A stretch of DNA of 64,000 bases. Source: Antitrichia curtipendula (Eukaryota > Streptophyta > Bryopsida > Hypnales > Leucodontaceae). The stretch spans positions 34,262,322 through 34,326,321 of the forward strand of contig OX579638.1 in assembly GCA_951230915.1 (NCBI GenBank), given 5' to 3'. Within the stretch, counting starts at the first letter, position 1. Every line of letters starts with the position of its first letter. The notes under the pieces are model-generated. The model was not told the DNA's origin, ran no database searches, and saw nothing but the letters and a program-made list of their open reading frames with translations. Made by a program: the position numbers and the translations under genes. This document shows positions 21,483-33,181 of the stretch, in pieces.

Positions 21483-24400
21483 TCAAGACGTGAACTTCAT
21501 ATGCTTCGCTTTCCATAATACCGAGCTAGCCAATGCGTCACCAACTGTGTGCATATCAGGATCAGGCGCGGGTAACATGAGTGCCACCGCAGGCTGCAAT
21601 ACCTCAAGCATGTCGACACGGATCCACTCCGGGCCAATCTCCTTAAAGTGGAATTTATGTTCACCAGGCAAGAAGGAGACTTTTCCCTTCGCCACCTTCT
21701 GACGCACAGATCTAGGGTTGAAAATGAAAACTTCGTCGCCTACCATGAACTGAGGCAAGCACCGCGTTAGTTTTTACAGACTTTTACACGACAATGCGGA
21801 AATGCAACTCCAAAATCTACAGAATTACCCGTCATGAAGGTTTTGGAGGCTAGGGAGGCGGGAGCACAATGACTGGAAGTGAGTATAGGAAGCATGGACA
21901 CTCGTCTGTGGAACGTACATAAATAGTTAAAGTGCTTAAACATGACTTCCCTTCGACTGATGCGCGACTCGGTGATGACTTGTTAACGACTTCCACAACA
22001 CTATGGGTTACTGGCATTTGCACTTGGGTGTTGCTAGACACACAGAGAAACAAGCAAAGGGGGTTCATGAACACACCTTCTTAAGCGACATTTCTCGCTT
22101 TTTCTCTGCAGGCAGAGGTACCTTCGACCTTGTCTCCCGAGGTTGCTTCTCCTGTACCGGCTTCTGGTTCTCCTCCCTTGCTTGCTGCTTCTCCTGCAAG
22201 AACATCGTGACATGCAATTAGAACCATTGCTCAAATGACGATGAGGGGACATTTCCGGAGTTCGTCGCCGGACCCCTCACCTTCCATGACGTCAAGGAAC
22301 TCATATGATGACTTCTGCTGGCGTAACGCTGTCCCGGAGGCCACTGCTTCATGCGACAGTGACGGGTACTTGGATCGGAATGCACCCACATCCGGGCATT
22401 TTGCAAATGCCTCCAAGAGTGGCCACAAATTGCACTTCAGGTATTCCTTGTCCTTTGTTAGGGTGGACAGATCCCTGACATAGAACGGAGAATTTACAAT
22501 CACATTTGCCATGGGATTGCAAGCAACTCTATACAATTTACTGTCGACGATGACAGTGTTCTCAGCGGTAAATTCAGGCCAAGTGGCATAGACTCTTGAT
22601 AAGTTTTTCCCCCACGACGTGCTCGCCTCGTCCCCGCCATCCCAAAACTCGCACTCTTTACCGGACCATACAAATAATGGAACCGCATTCGGGCCCCTGA
22701 ATGGGCCAGCCATGACGGTGGGCAGGACATCTTCTACAAAAGACCTGCTCTTGCTGCCCCAAAATGCCACTGTAAAGTTCACAAAACATCGAGAGAGAAA
22801 CGGTTTGAGCCATGGCCTCAACACGACTCTCCTGCATTCCGTCTTCTAGGAAGTCCTCATCTTACTATTGGGGTTCACTTCTGTCAGCAAGCTATAGTCT
22901 AACAGCGTTCCTTGCAAGTCGAACACTACTAACTTAGAACTCATCACAGTACTCCTGCAAGTACCCTCGCGAGGTGCTTGTATGTGCACACTGCGAATTT
23001 CCAGTAGAGTACGCTCAACTGCAGAGCAAGCTTGTACCTTGGCGGATGACTTAGTGGGTCTCTTCGAATTCTTCTGTGCTGTCGCCACCTCAAGAAAAGC
23101 CGCAGGTACGGTCTTTGGACGGCCATGAAGCTCTTCCGCCAACTCTGTGCTCAATGAAACTTCCACAGGGACTTCAAGAGTAGACGCTACACTACCTCCT
23201 ACTGCGGGAATTTCTCCTCCCCCTTTTGTGAGACTTGCTTGTCCGGTTTCGGATCGGGTTGCTTCAACGGCAAGCTGCAGCGGGTCCTTGCTCTGGGAAC
23301 CAGTAGTATGGGGTGCGCACTCTCCCTCCGGCATTGCTTTGCTGTCTAGTCCCGAAGCGACTACCACCTCCACGTTGGTGCTGCCATCATTGCACTTGTC
23401 GCTACGCGCCAGTGAAGTCATATCGTAGGGATGCATGGCGTCTTTGACGTCAGGACCAGCGGCCGGTGGAGGAGTCACCATCTCCCCTGAAGGCGGATCA
23501 TTAGCTAGTGTGGACGAAGGCAGGGCAACGGAATCAGTGGCGCTCTTCCCTAGTCATGCTGGGTCCGCTGGATCTTTCCCCCTGTGCATTATTTTGAACT
23601 GCGGACGAGGGGACGCGACGTCCTCATCCGAAGACATGGTCAGAGCAGCCGCAGTCGCCAACTGCAGACGAGCACGCTTCTTTCCCTGACCTTCACGGTT
23701 GGTGGAGTCACGGTTGTCTAGTACAGACTTGGACACGGACGGACTGCCTTCATCCCGTTGCTTTCCACTGCTCATGATCGACTGGAACATTTTGCGTAAT
23801 TCTGAAATGGCTTAGGCGTGCGTCTTCCTCATACATTCAAAATTTGTATCAACGTCCCTCCTCCAGCGCTCCATGGTTGACTTTGTCACAAACTCGCGCG
23901 ACCCTGCAGTCTAGTGTCCATTCAACACACAAAAAAGTCATGTGTTACAGGAAGCCTTCATTACATCGTTCTGCCATAACTAATTCACGGTACAGTGACA
24001 AAGAATGACTGCTCGACTTCTACGTGACTTCTGATTGACTTCAGTACTCCTGCATAACTCCCTTGAGACTTCATGCTTACTCCTTTACAACTGGGAAGAC
24101 ACTACATGACCAGTACTGAGCAAGGTCATTGCAAATGACAGACGTTTTCGTCATATTATCTGACCACTTCTGTACTCAAGCGATTCGACAAGCCTTGCAT
24201 TGGGAGGCAGTCCACATTGAAAATTCTAAATAAATGACACTGCTACTGCCACTTCTGTGCGGTCAGACTCACCGGAATGGCACCTCCTTGTATTGGGCTT
24301 TCAGGCATCTCGTCCGCAACCTCATTGTCCCCTGCACTCAGAGCTCTCCCTTCCTTCTGTATGAACAACCCAAAACACACATTCAAACTTCCCATCCTCT

Positions 24401-25894
24401 TAGCAGGAATAAGAATTGTACGTTCTATTAGTGCACGAAATGCCAGTTGAATGTTCAGGAAACACAGACATAGCAAGGAAAAAAACGTCGGACTGCTTAC
24501 CTCATGTGGTGCCTTGGAAGTCTTCCCTTTCCTCCTAGCCTTCGAATAATTTGCAACGCATTGCCGGGCAGCAGTCATCTTCTCCGACTTCTTCTTCTGT
24601 GCAGGTGTTTGCCAGTACTCCGTGAGGCGATTCCACTGGTCTGGGTTCACACGGATCGGGCACTTCAAAGCACCTTTTGTCCACCTGACCTTCAATCGCG
24701 ACCTCTCTGACTTCATGAATCTGGTGATGGCCGTCCGAAATCCAATCATGCTTAGGGGGTTCCCCAAGTAATCGAATTCACTGTCAAGCGCATCCCTCAG
24801 TTTCTGCACTGCCTGAGGCTTCTGTTTCCCCCACTCCACGATGCTTAGGTCCAAGATTTTTGGAACCAGATTGCGGACTGCCTCGTCCCAGGCGTTCTTT
24901 CCCTCAGAGTTCTGATCAACGTCGCCATTCTCTAGGATGTCCACGCAAGCAGGTTTAATACCCCCAGAAGCGCGCTCACCCCTGCCAAACTCGTATGCTT
25001 GGTGCTTCTCCCTTCGCCGTCCACGCTCATAGCTCTCCTCCATCAAAGAAGGACCTGGCCATGCAGCTTGAAAGGGCGGAGGAGGCCCTTATGACCACGA
25101 CGCCTGCCCCTGCATGGGTTGCGAAGGCATGTAATGTCCTGGCACCCACTGCAAAGTGTGAGGTGCGAGGCTTGATCCTTCCACTGGTCGCTCATGACCC
25201 GAAGGTACTATAGCTTGAATTTTTTTCGGAGATCTTTTCGGTAAAGGCGAGCCCCGATGTTGCCTCTTACGCTTCAGCTCTAGAGTGGGCTCCTCCTCCT
25301 CCAAGGAAACGTCTTCATCGCTGGAGTCCAAAGTTTCGTCTTCAAGGCAACGACCACAGAAGGATTTTAATTGGAATTGAGGAGTTCTATACGGTACAGT
25401 GCGGGGAGAATGGCATCGTAATTCCTAACGATTTCAATTTGCGTTCGCCGCAATCGGCACTACACGACTCGGTCGGCAAGGAATCCCATGACTTCTGATT
25501 CATTGCACCACTCCATGCAACAATGACGAATTCTCTAAGTTGAACAGAACCCTAAACGCCTAACAAAAAATGAGAGTGCTATTTTACCTGCGGCAACTGC
25601 CTTCGAGGTGGCTTGCTGCTGCACATAGGAACATGCAATTGTTAAATTTGTCATACCTTTCGCGATGGATTCATCATTGGATTCTGTTGCCTTCGACGAC
25701 GACTCCGCACGGCTTGGCATTTCGTCAGCAAAGCGAACACGCCGTCCTTCTTTTCTTCTCAAGCTCCCGCTGTGACTCCCCCGCACTCCTGTGAGGCCGC
25801 GCATCGACCTTCTCAGCTTCGCAGCCTCCCCCTTCTCCGGTCCAACTTCCCCTCCAATGTGATGACTGCCACCCTTGTTGTCCCTGCGATGCAC
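21483..25894 (-). CDS. CACTA TnpA-type protein with HAD/FCP1-like domain
   Basis: Minus-strand exons: about 25535-25894 (contains KEGRRVRFADEMPSRAESS), 25089-25331 (basic), 24501-25046, 24273-24356, 22281-23903, 22077-22193 (E/K/Q-rich, coiled-coil-like), 21483-21749. Borders such as CATGAG|GTAAGC, CCG|GTGAGT, AAG|GTGAGG, AAG|GTGTGT and TTGCAG acceptors support them. Exon 24501-25046 has the Transposase_24 (Ptta/En/Spm) pattern: RTAITRFMKSERSRLKVRW, then DQWNRLTEYWQTPAQKKKSEK and a basic SKARRKGK tail. The last exon has VAKGKVSF...TVGDALASSVLW, the usual C-terminal block of plant CACTA TnpA-like proteins. Between them, about 22440-22930, is an FCP1/NIF-type HAD-like domain (LVVFDLQGTLL, RPWLKPFL, VAFWGSK, GKNLSRVY, NTVIVDSKLYRVACNP). 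In-frame TAA 23812, TGA 23554 and TAG 22846 break this copy. Confidence 0.78.
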
Positions 25895-28300
25895 AACGAC
25901 GACAGGGATGATGTACGAAATGCTGTGGAGCGTAAATTATGTGGCACCGACAACTGTTGCTCTCTTTCCTAGGCATGCAAGGAAGTTGAGATCACGACTA
26001 CTTGTCGCCCAAAAACCCCATACAACACCGGACGCGCAATGTACTAAGTCATTTGGAAGAGGGTTTAGGGCAAACATACAAGAAGACGGTCCACGTGGCC
26101 CTTTTGCGTTTTTAGGGCGTGCCATTCCCAAAGCAAGTATTTATTGCAGTGCTACTTCTCCACGACTTCTCCACGACTTAGTGGAAGTAATACAGCAGTT
26201 ACAAGTTACATATAGTCACTTCAGTACGGCGAGCACGCAACTCCCGAGGCACTGGCTTCTGGGTCGGCGCGCTAGAAATAAATGTCACCTCCCGTAAACC
26301 CTAGTTTGGCGCATGCACACTTACAGAACGTGGAGAAAAAACTTCCAGAGCCCACGGATGGGCTACAATCCTACGGTGTGCGGGTAATTCCTCGACATTC
26401 TGCAGTTTAGTACTCCGTGTCGACAACGCACAGAGGCTCTCCGGCTGAGGGCGAAAGGGAGGGTACAATGCGTAGAGGCATCAAATTCGCAACCGATATT
26501 GTAGACGAATATGTACAAGGGAGGAAGTGGTCTACTCACATTGTAGCGCGGGCTTCAAGCATTGGCAACGCTGCTGCACGAACCACGGCTACGTTTTCGT
26601 CTCGCCACACTTTATAGGCGGACTTCGCAGGCGGGGGGCTATCCATCGACAACGGTAATCGAGTGCAAGCTTCCTAAGGTTCACGGCTACCTTGTTGGCA
26701 CTGGCCTTTCACAGCGTGAGGACCTACCACGTCTTCAACACAGACGACGAACTCAGAAGAGAGGAGCGAAGTCGGCTCACAGTTGGGTTGTAGTCGGCTC
26801 CGTCGTCACCATCATCCTGCACTCAATTGCCGCATTGCAAGCCCGAGAGATCCAATTGACAAGCAGGTTCGTCATTTGAAATGACCTACTAGTGAATGTG
26901 GGTGTTGGGTTTCATGATTATTTTCATGAATTTTGGCGGCTGTACGTTAATGTCAGCAACTAGTAATTATTGGCGCCAACGCTATGTTTTTTCAACCTCC
27001 ACCAACTTGTTTTCCCATGATCTCCCTAGCGTGCCATCCATAGGCATTTTGTCATTCTACGTGACTTCTTGCTGGACATATGCTGTACACGTAGGCGGAC
27101 TGGGCAGTTAATGTCAATTACTTCTGTTTGTGGATACTACTGTACATGATGTGGGAGTAGCCTTGGACCTCAGGATTCGCAGTCGAGTACAATGAAATTC
27201 ACGCGACTACAATAAGTTATTATTCGGTTCCACAGTGGCTTTCTGAAGTTGCGTAAAAGTTAGAAGTTCTGAAGAATGACTACTGAATACCCGTCGTTCG
27301 CACTACTGCTGGGTTTTTTTTTATTTCTTGTTTGTAAATCCAGCTTCCGGTGTATTTGAACCCTAAAACCCATCCTTTTGTAATGATTTCTTGTCATAGA
27401 AACCTTGATGTAGTTTTTGTTTTCAGTTTTCTTTTCATTCTTCAGGAAGACTTCTCTTTCAGAAGTTGGAGTTTTTATCTCCATTTTTTTTTTTTTTTTT
27501 TTGATTCTTTTATTATCTTCAGGTGGAACTCTTGCTTTCGTGTAATGTTGGGGGGGAATGTCGGGAAAATTTTGGGTAACGCTTTATAAGTCTTTAACAT
27601 CATTTTATTTTTCATGTTTTTCATTTTCAAATTTTTTTTTTCAAATTTTTTTTTCATATTTTTTTCCCACTCTTCTTCGAAACGTGTCTGTCACTAGGTT
27701 GTTTTTAATCTTCATGTTTTTGTTTTTTTCATGTCTTTTTTTTTTCCTCGCGTAGGTATTTTGTATAATTTTCCTTCTTTTTTTTTCGTTTTTGAAGGAC
27801 ATAATCTTCTTGTGTTCTTTAAAAAGGCTCTGGGCAGATGTTGTTTCTATCCACACTTCATGAACTGTTCCCTCGTCTCCAGTGAATGTGCGTCAGGCCA
27901 TGCAAAATAAACTCCATGTTCACAATCCCACTATCCGATTGAGTATGTAATGCTTGGTTGGAGGACGGTTGTAGAATGTTTTAAAGTAGCAGCCCACCCC
28001 GGCCCTCATACAAAGAGATCCCAGTGCAGTGTCTGAATCATGGAAGATGAATGCAGGGCTCTCATGGTTTAAAGTCCTCGAAGGCAATTCGGTGCTTCCA
28101 AGAAGTCACATTAAGTAACTTCTTGGTGACTCGTACGAGTGAACAAGAAGTGAAGGTTCCGAAGTATGACTAATTGATTACTTGTGAAAGTCACGCGAAA
28201 GTCGTTGTTTGATTGCAGCTTTCTGTCCTCCATTGGTGGAAGCACATCGTTATCAGGAACGATGATCCCAGCAAGACTTCCCTTGTCCGATAGTCACAGG
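25895..28300. other. CACTA central divergent promoter region and 5' exons
   Basis: Lies between the two divergent element genes. It holds no long convincing coding stretch. 27300-27860 is very T-rich on the plus strand, like an intron or leader, and the 28310-28322 edge of the TnpD frame lacks an ATG, so a 5' TnpD exon probably lies here. Short GTGACTTC/GAAGTCAC words recur. Confidence 0.4.
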
Positions 28301-28321
28301 CAGTAGCTACGAGATGAGCGC

Positions 28322-31238
28322 TTGTGGACAAGGGAGGTGCAACGAGCTGCAGAATGCAATGTAACCAGGCTGCATTGCCCGTGCACAAAGTGCCAGGGCC
28401 GTCGTAGATTGCTGATAAAGAACGTGCGGAAGCACTTGGTCCGCCATGGTCGTCATTTTGGTTCAAGAAGATGGATCGAACCAGGAATCCTGGACTCTTC
28501 CGACGAGGAGTGGGAGGAGGATTTCTGGAAAGAGCCCACCCCAGCTTCTCCGGAATTAGATGCCACAGTAGACGTGCGGGGAATGGTGGACCAAGCATTC
28601 TGTCTGGCGCAGCAAATCGCAAATGCAGAGGACTCTTCGTCTGCATCGGAGGCCCCATCAAGCACGGAGCGGTTTCAGGAGGAGGTCTTGGGGGCTTTTG
28701 CCACGGCGGACTCGATCCACGAAGATTGTGTAGCGTTTAGCCTTGATGACGTTGCTGAATTCGAGGAGTGTCGAGACCAAACGCGTTTACTAGAGGAGTC
28801 CGAGGACGAGAACGTTAGGGAAGATGGCTTTCACGTGCGCGCACTGGAGGATTCCATGCATGTCCTGTATGATGGCGCGAGGTCGAGCAAACTTGCCGCT
28901 ATAGTACTCCTCATGAATCTGTGCACAATGCATGGTGTTAGTAACACTTGCGCTAACGAGTTGTTTAGTATCCTCAACCGTCATTTGCTATCGGAACATA
29001 ATGCATTGCCAAAGACGTATCATGCGGCCAAGAGCCTTACCGAGAAGTTGGGGTTGTCGTATAACACAATTCATACATGCGAGAAAGGGTGCGTGCTGTT
29101 CCGAGGAGAGCATGCGGATGCACTGCGCTGCCCTAAGTACGGGGGTCAGAGATTCAGAGATGAAGACTGGAAGGCATGCCCTATGAAAGTGCTCCACCAT
29201 TTTCCAATAATTCCGCGCCTGCAGCGAATATTTAGGAGCCCCACTTTGTCCAAGCTCATGGTGTGGCATGACAGCAACCGCAGCAACCAAGATGGAGGGG
29301 ACGGCCTCGATCGACATCCCTGTGATTTGAAGGCCTGGCAGCACTTCCACGACAACGTGGACCCCGGTTTTGCTAATGATCCATGCAATGCTCACTTTGC
29401 GTTGGCCACAGATGGAGTGAATCCATTCAAACAAAACCGCTCCTCATGGTCAACATGGCCTGTACTTCTGTTGAACTACAATGTCCCTCCATGGCTGTGC
29501 ACAAAGAAATTTTTCATACTGCTGACACTTCTAATTCCAGGGAGGGAGTCCGTGACCGTGAAAGTGTTTGATGTCTACTTAGAGCCTGTCATGGACGAGT
29601 TGTTAGAGTTGTGGAAGGGGGTTCCAGCATACGACATTACAAAGGCAGCAGGATCTCAGGCTTTCAATCTTCGTGCGATGTTGCTATGGACAATCCATGA
29701 CTTCCCCGGGTATGGGACAGTTGGAGGTTTCTCCCATCAAGGCTTTGCTGCGAGCCCGTGGTGCGGTATGGAGTTGGGTGCAGAGCACTCTGTTGAATTA
29801 GGAAAGCAAACCTACAATGGGACACGTCGCTGGTTACCTGAGTCACATCCGTATAGGTTAGCCCAAATGAAGGACCACTTCAACGGCGCTATGGAAATCA
29901 GACCCAAACCAAGGCCAGTGACAGTGGAAAAGCAGTTGGCACACGCGGCCTTCTTTGAGGCGTGGAAAGCAGGCGGCCACAGAGAAGGCGACAGAGGCGA
30001 CCCATCCAAAGTGCATGGCGTCAAGCGTTTGAGCATTCTCTTCAGACTACCTTACTGGAAGGTAAGTGTCCAATTTTGTCAATTATTAGTTCTCTATAGT
30101 TAGCAACTGATGCACAACTTCATGGAGACTCTATCGCAACCTTTTGGTTTCTCTAAAGTGGCCAAGAAGTTGTCAAAAAGTGGCAGTGGTAATGCAAGAC
30201 TTTGTGGCCACTTCTGTGGAACTGGGGTATGTACTCCGTGGCCCACAGCGGCCGCCTCGCGGGGTGCATCATGTGGCCTGTCTTTTCGGACTTGGACCGA
30301 GCCTTCTGAATTTTGTGTGTGGATGTCAAATGCAGGACCTTCTGATTCACAATACCCTTGACGTCATGCATTGCAAAATGAACTTGGCAAAAAACTTCCT
30401 GAAAACCATAACAAGGAAGAAAGACACTGTGAAGGTGAGACGTGACTTGCGGCGACGAAATATACGGAAGCACCTATGGCTTACCCCGCATCCAAGAAAA
30501 GAAGGCAAAATGGTGAAGCCAAGAGCCAGTTACATATTCACCGAAGAAGAATTTGAGAAGTTTGCGAGCTGCATAGAGTCCTTGAGAACGCCAAGCGGGT
30601 ATTCATCTGACCTTCGCAGGAGCATAAGGAAGAAGAATTTTGGGGGCCTAAAATCACATAATTACCACGTGTTGATGCAGCAGATCTTGCCGCTGGCTTT
30701 GCGAGGTCTATTGAAACCCGATCCTCGTATGGCTGTAATGCGAATGTACAAGGTATTTCGGCGCCTCTGCACCAAGGTATACAATCCACACGATTTTGCG
30801 TCCCTCGATGCCGATGTTGCCGAGAGCATGTCACTTCTCGAGATCGAATTCCCCCCTTCATTTTTTGACATAATGACGCATCTACCGTACCATCTTGCGA
30901 AGGAATTGGACCTGTGTGGACCCGTGAGTGCAAGGTGGATATATCCGGTGGAGCGGTACATGAAGGTGCTGAAGAATCATGTTCGCAATCTTGCCCGACC
31001 CGAGGCTTGTATGGCAGAGGGATACTTGAAGGATGAGTGCCTGGGTTTCGTTACGGAGTACCTCCAGAGGTTCGAATTCACGCAAAGACGTGTTTGGGAC
31101 AAAGACGAGGAGTACGGGGACGCCGAGGAGGTAGTACAAGGTGCTGGAAAGGCGTACTTGATGCCCACTGCACTACGAGACTTAGCACACAAGTTTGTGC
31201 TCACGAATGCTGCGGTGATGGAAGATTTCTATGCGTGA
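28322..31238 (+). CDS. CACTA TnpD transposase (Transposase_21/DUF4218)
   Basis: Catalyses cut-and-paste transposition of En/Spm-type elements. Exon 28322-30061 starts with a Transpos_assoc-like zinc segment (HCPCTKCQGRRRL...KHLVRHG). The Transposase_21 core follows, with the landmarks FPIIPRLQRIF, LATDGVNPF, WPVLLLNYNVPPWLC, DVYLEPVMDELLELW and RAMLLWTIHDFPGYG; the D residues in DGVNPF and DVYL are candidate acidic catalytic residues. It ends LPYWK at donor AAG|GTAAGT (30061). The acceptor AAATGCAG at 30335 opens DLLIHNTLDVMHCKMN in phase 0, giving an intron of 274 bp. The rest is a DUF4218-type region ending EYLQRFEFTQRRVW...MEDFYA. The first exon has no ATG, so a short upstream exon is expected. 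The cysteine pair usual after the GYG motif is altered (SPWCGME). A GTGAAT at 31233 may be a further donor leading to the DUF4216 part. Confidence 0.9.
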
Positions 31239-31507
31239 ATTTGTCCTCCAACCGTTCGTCCACTTTACCCTAAACACCCATTAATTACTTCATGGTCGTT
31301 CTTTTTCTGTACTGCGAATCCGCAGAGTTCGGTTTAGGTTTACAGGAATTTATTACACAGAAAGGCAGCACCCCGCCTACAGAGCACTAGTGATAGAGCC
31401 ATGAGAAGTGGCAAGAAAATTGTGAGAAAGTCATTGACAAGTAGTGACTAAGTCATTAGAAGTGGCAATGAAGTCGCGAGAAAGTCATTTAACGTTTCTA
31501 CTGATGA

Positions 31508-32389
31508 ATGCGCTTTGGCGTAATGCAACTCCGAAATCAATGCCTGTACCTTGGCCATGTCCTGATTATTCTGTTCATGTGTCCACTTGTGCCACGGCCT
31601 ATGCCAAGCGAGCCCAAGGTTAGAATCATGTTTTCACTATCGCCCTACCGGATTCGCAGGAAATGGAGAGCTGAGCAGCGGACAAATCCAACAATTCCAA
31701 CACTTGCGGATTGGATGGAGACCACGGTACAGAGCGTTGATATGGATATGCGGAATCCCGAGGATCGTGATCGCCTCCGCCTGAGCTGAAAGCCATCGCA
31801 GAGAGCCATGAGGTACTCCCGGATCACTGCTTTTGGTAACCACTTCCGAGTGGACGACGCTAGCAGCGCTCGCCTACGAAGCTTCAACAGCGGCATGGCT
31901 TCCGTCTTTGAACAGCCTTCCGAGACTGCACGTGACTTGTCTGTGAACTATGTGGGGGTGCTGAAAGACATATTTGTGTTGGACTACAGAACTCTGAGTA
32001 CAGAAATCATTCTCCTGCGATGCGAGTGGGTGAAGCCCCAAGACAACCGAGGGAATGCAACATATACGCACGACGACGTTGACTTTCTAGTTGTGAACTT
32101 CCGCCATAAGTTACCGCCCATGGCAGAGCCATTCATTTTCCCTAGTCAGGCCACGCAAGTGTTCTTCTCAGATGTTGTAGAGAAGCCAGGATGGAAAGTT
32201 GTTTTGCGTAAAGAAGCAAGAGCCAAGCGGGAGGTGGCGGACCAAACTGACGCTTTCATCACTACCACATCGGATCCCACTGGTCTAGTTGCTCTTCGGA
32301 TGTGGCCAATTGCACCTGAGGCAGTGAATCTTGTGGAGGCAATCAAATTGTCCGAGGCCGACAACGTATTAGCACAGGAAGACTACTAG
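31508..32389 (+). pseudogene. TnpD C-terminal part (DUF4216) with in-frame TGA
   Basis: 31808-32389 encodes a DUF4216-type domain: FGNHFRVDD, NYVGVLKDIFVLDY, LLRCEWV, FLVVNFRHKLP, EPFIFPSQATQVFFSDV. In plant CACTA proteins it follows DUF4218 in the same polypeptide, so this is probably the last TnpD exon. The same frame is open upstream from 31508 (DWMETTVQSVDMDMRNPEDR). A TGA at 31787-31789 separates the two; the older fragment at 13150-13629 has no stop at the corresponding place, which shows that this is a mutation and not a natural end. Splice sites towards 31238 are not certain. Confidence 0.75.
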
Positions 32390-33146
32390 TCCTCAATTTT
32401 CTTTGCATTGCATGACCTAGTTTCAAGGAAGTGAACACTTACTTTACAAAGTCTCTTCCTAAGTAGCGAGTTCGAAGCCCAAGGCTGCCCCACTTCACCT
32501 ACATATATATCAGGAGTCAATGCTTGTCATAGGACAAGCTTTCCCAAAAAATGCAAAATTCATTTTCACTTTACTTCTGAGGCAATCAATAATGATTCTT
32601 GCATCTATGTCAGTTGAATGCAACAAGCTTATATGCTTCCTCTCCAGCTTTACCCCCGTAGTCCTTCCGTAGTAAGGTTATTGTCGTGAAAGAGTGACCC
32701 ACAGTGCCACCATATGACTTCCTGTAACTCTGAAATGACTGGCTCTTCAACTGCTTCCATGTCAGCAATGGGAAATCCACGTAGACAACGTCAGTTCCCC
32801 AACTCCTGCACCACATGTTATGTTCAAGTTATGCCATAGTTGATATGTAGTGACGCCAAGTCCCATAACGTAACTGTGACCGAAGCACGACGACTGTTGT
32901 TGAATTGGTCACACCACAGTTGTATTATAGTAACTGGAAGTCCCAGAAAATGACTTTTACCTTCTTGTAGGAAAAGAAATGAACCGAGAAAGAAAAACCG
33001 TGTACAAACTCAGCTTTTCTTTCCATTCTTCATCGCCCAGTCACGTCGGCGACTTCAGGATGACTGGGACCTGGTCCACAAAGGTCATCGCGTGCAATTA
33101 GAGAGGGGCAGTCGCGGCCACGACTGCAATTCCGGATTCCCGTGAC
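32390..33146. other. CACTA right subterminal region
   Basis: Non-coding. Rich in AGTGAC, GTCATT and TGACTTC words in both directions (for example around 32830-32960 and 33040-33140), as expected of subterminal TnpA-binding regions. No gene is seen. Confidence 0.5.
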
Positions 33147-33181
33147 TTCGCAGTCATTTATACCCCCTGTTTCTTGTAGTG
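33147..33181 (+). repeat. CACTA right terminal inverted repeat
   Basis: GCAGTCATTTATACCCCC then TGTTTCTTGTAGTG, followed by the duplicated target TTT (33182-33184). Confidence 0.93.

Larger units (their letters stand above)
20324..33181 (+). mobile_element. CACTA (En/Spm) DNA transposon, 12,858 bp
   Basis: Starts CACTACAAGAAACAGGGGG and ends CCCCCTGTTTCTTGTAGTG, perfect inverted termini that continue with TATAAATGACTGC/GCAGTCATTTATA. It is flanked by TTT on both sides, the 3-bp target duplication typical of CACTA elements. Inside are a plus-strand TnpD-type transposase gene and a minus-strand TnpA-type gene, transcribed divergently from the 26-28 kb region. It sits inside the second long repeat unit, so it is younger than that repeat. 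In-frame stops in both genes (22846, 23554, 23812, 31787) suggest this copy is no longer autonomous, although perfect termini would still let it move with help in trans. Confidence 0.93.

Noticed and set aside
27300..27860. Lys/Phe-rich frames on both strands
   Set aside because: Low-complexity T-rich tract in the CACTA centre, probably leader or intron sequence.
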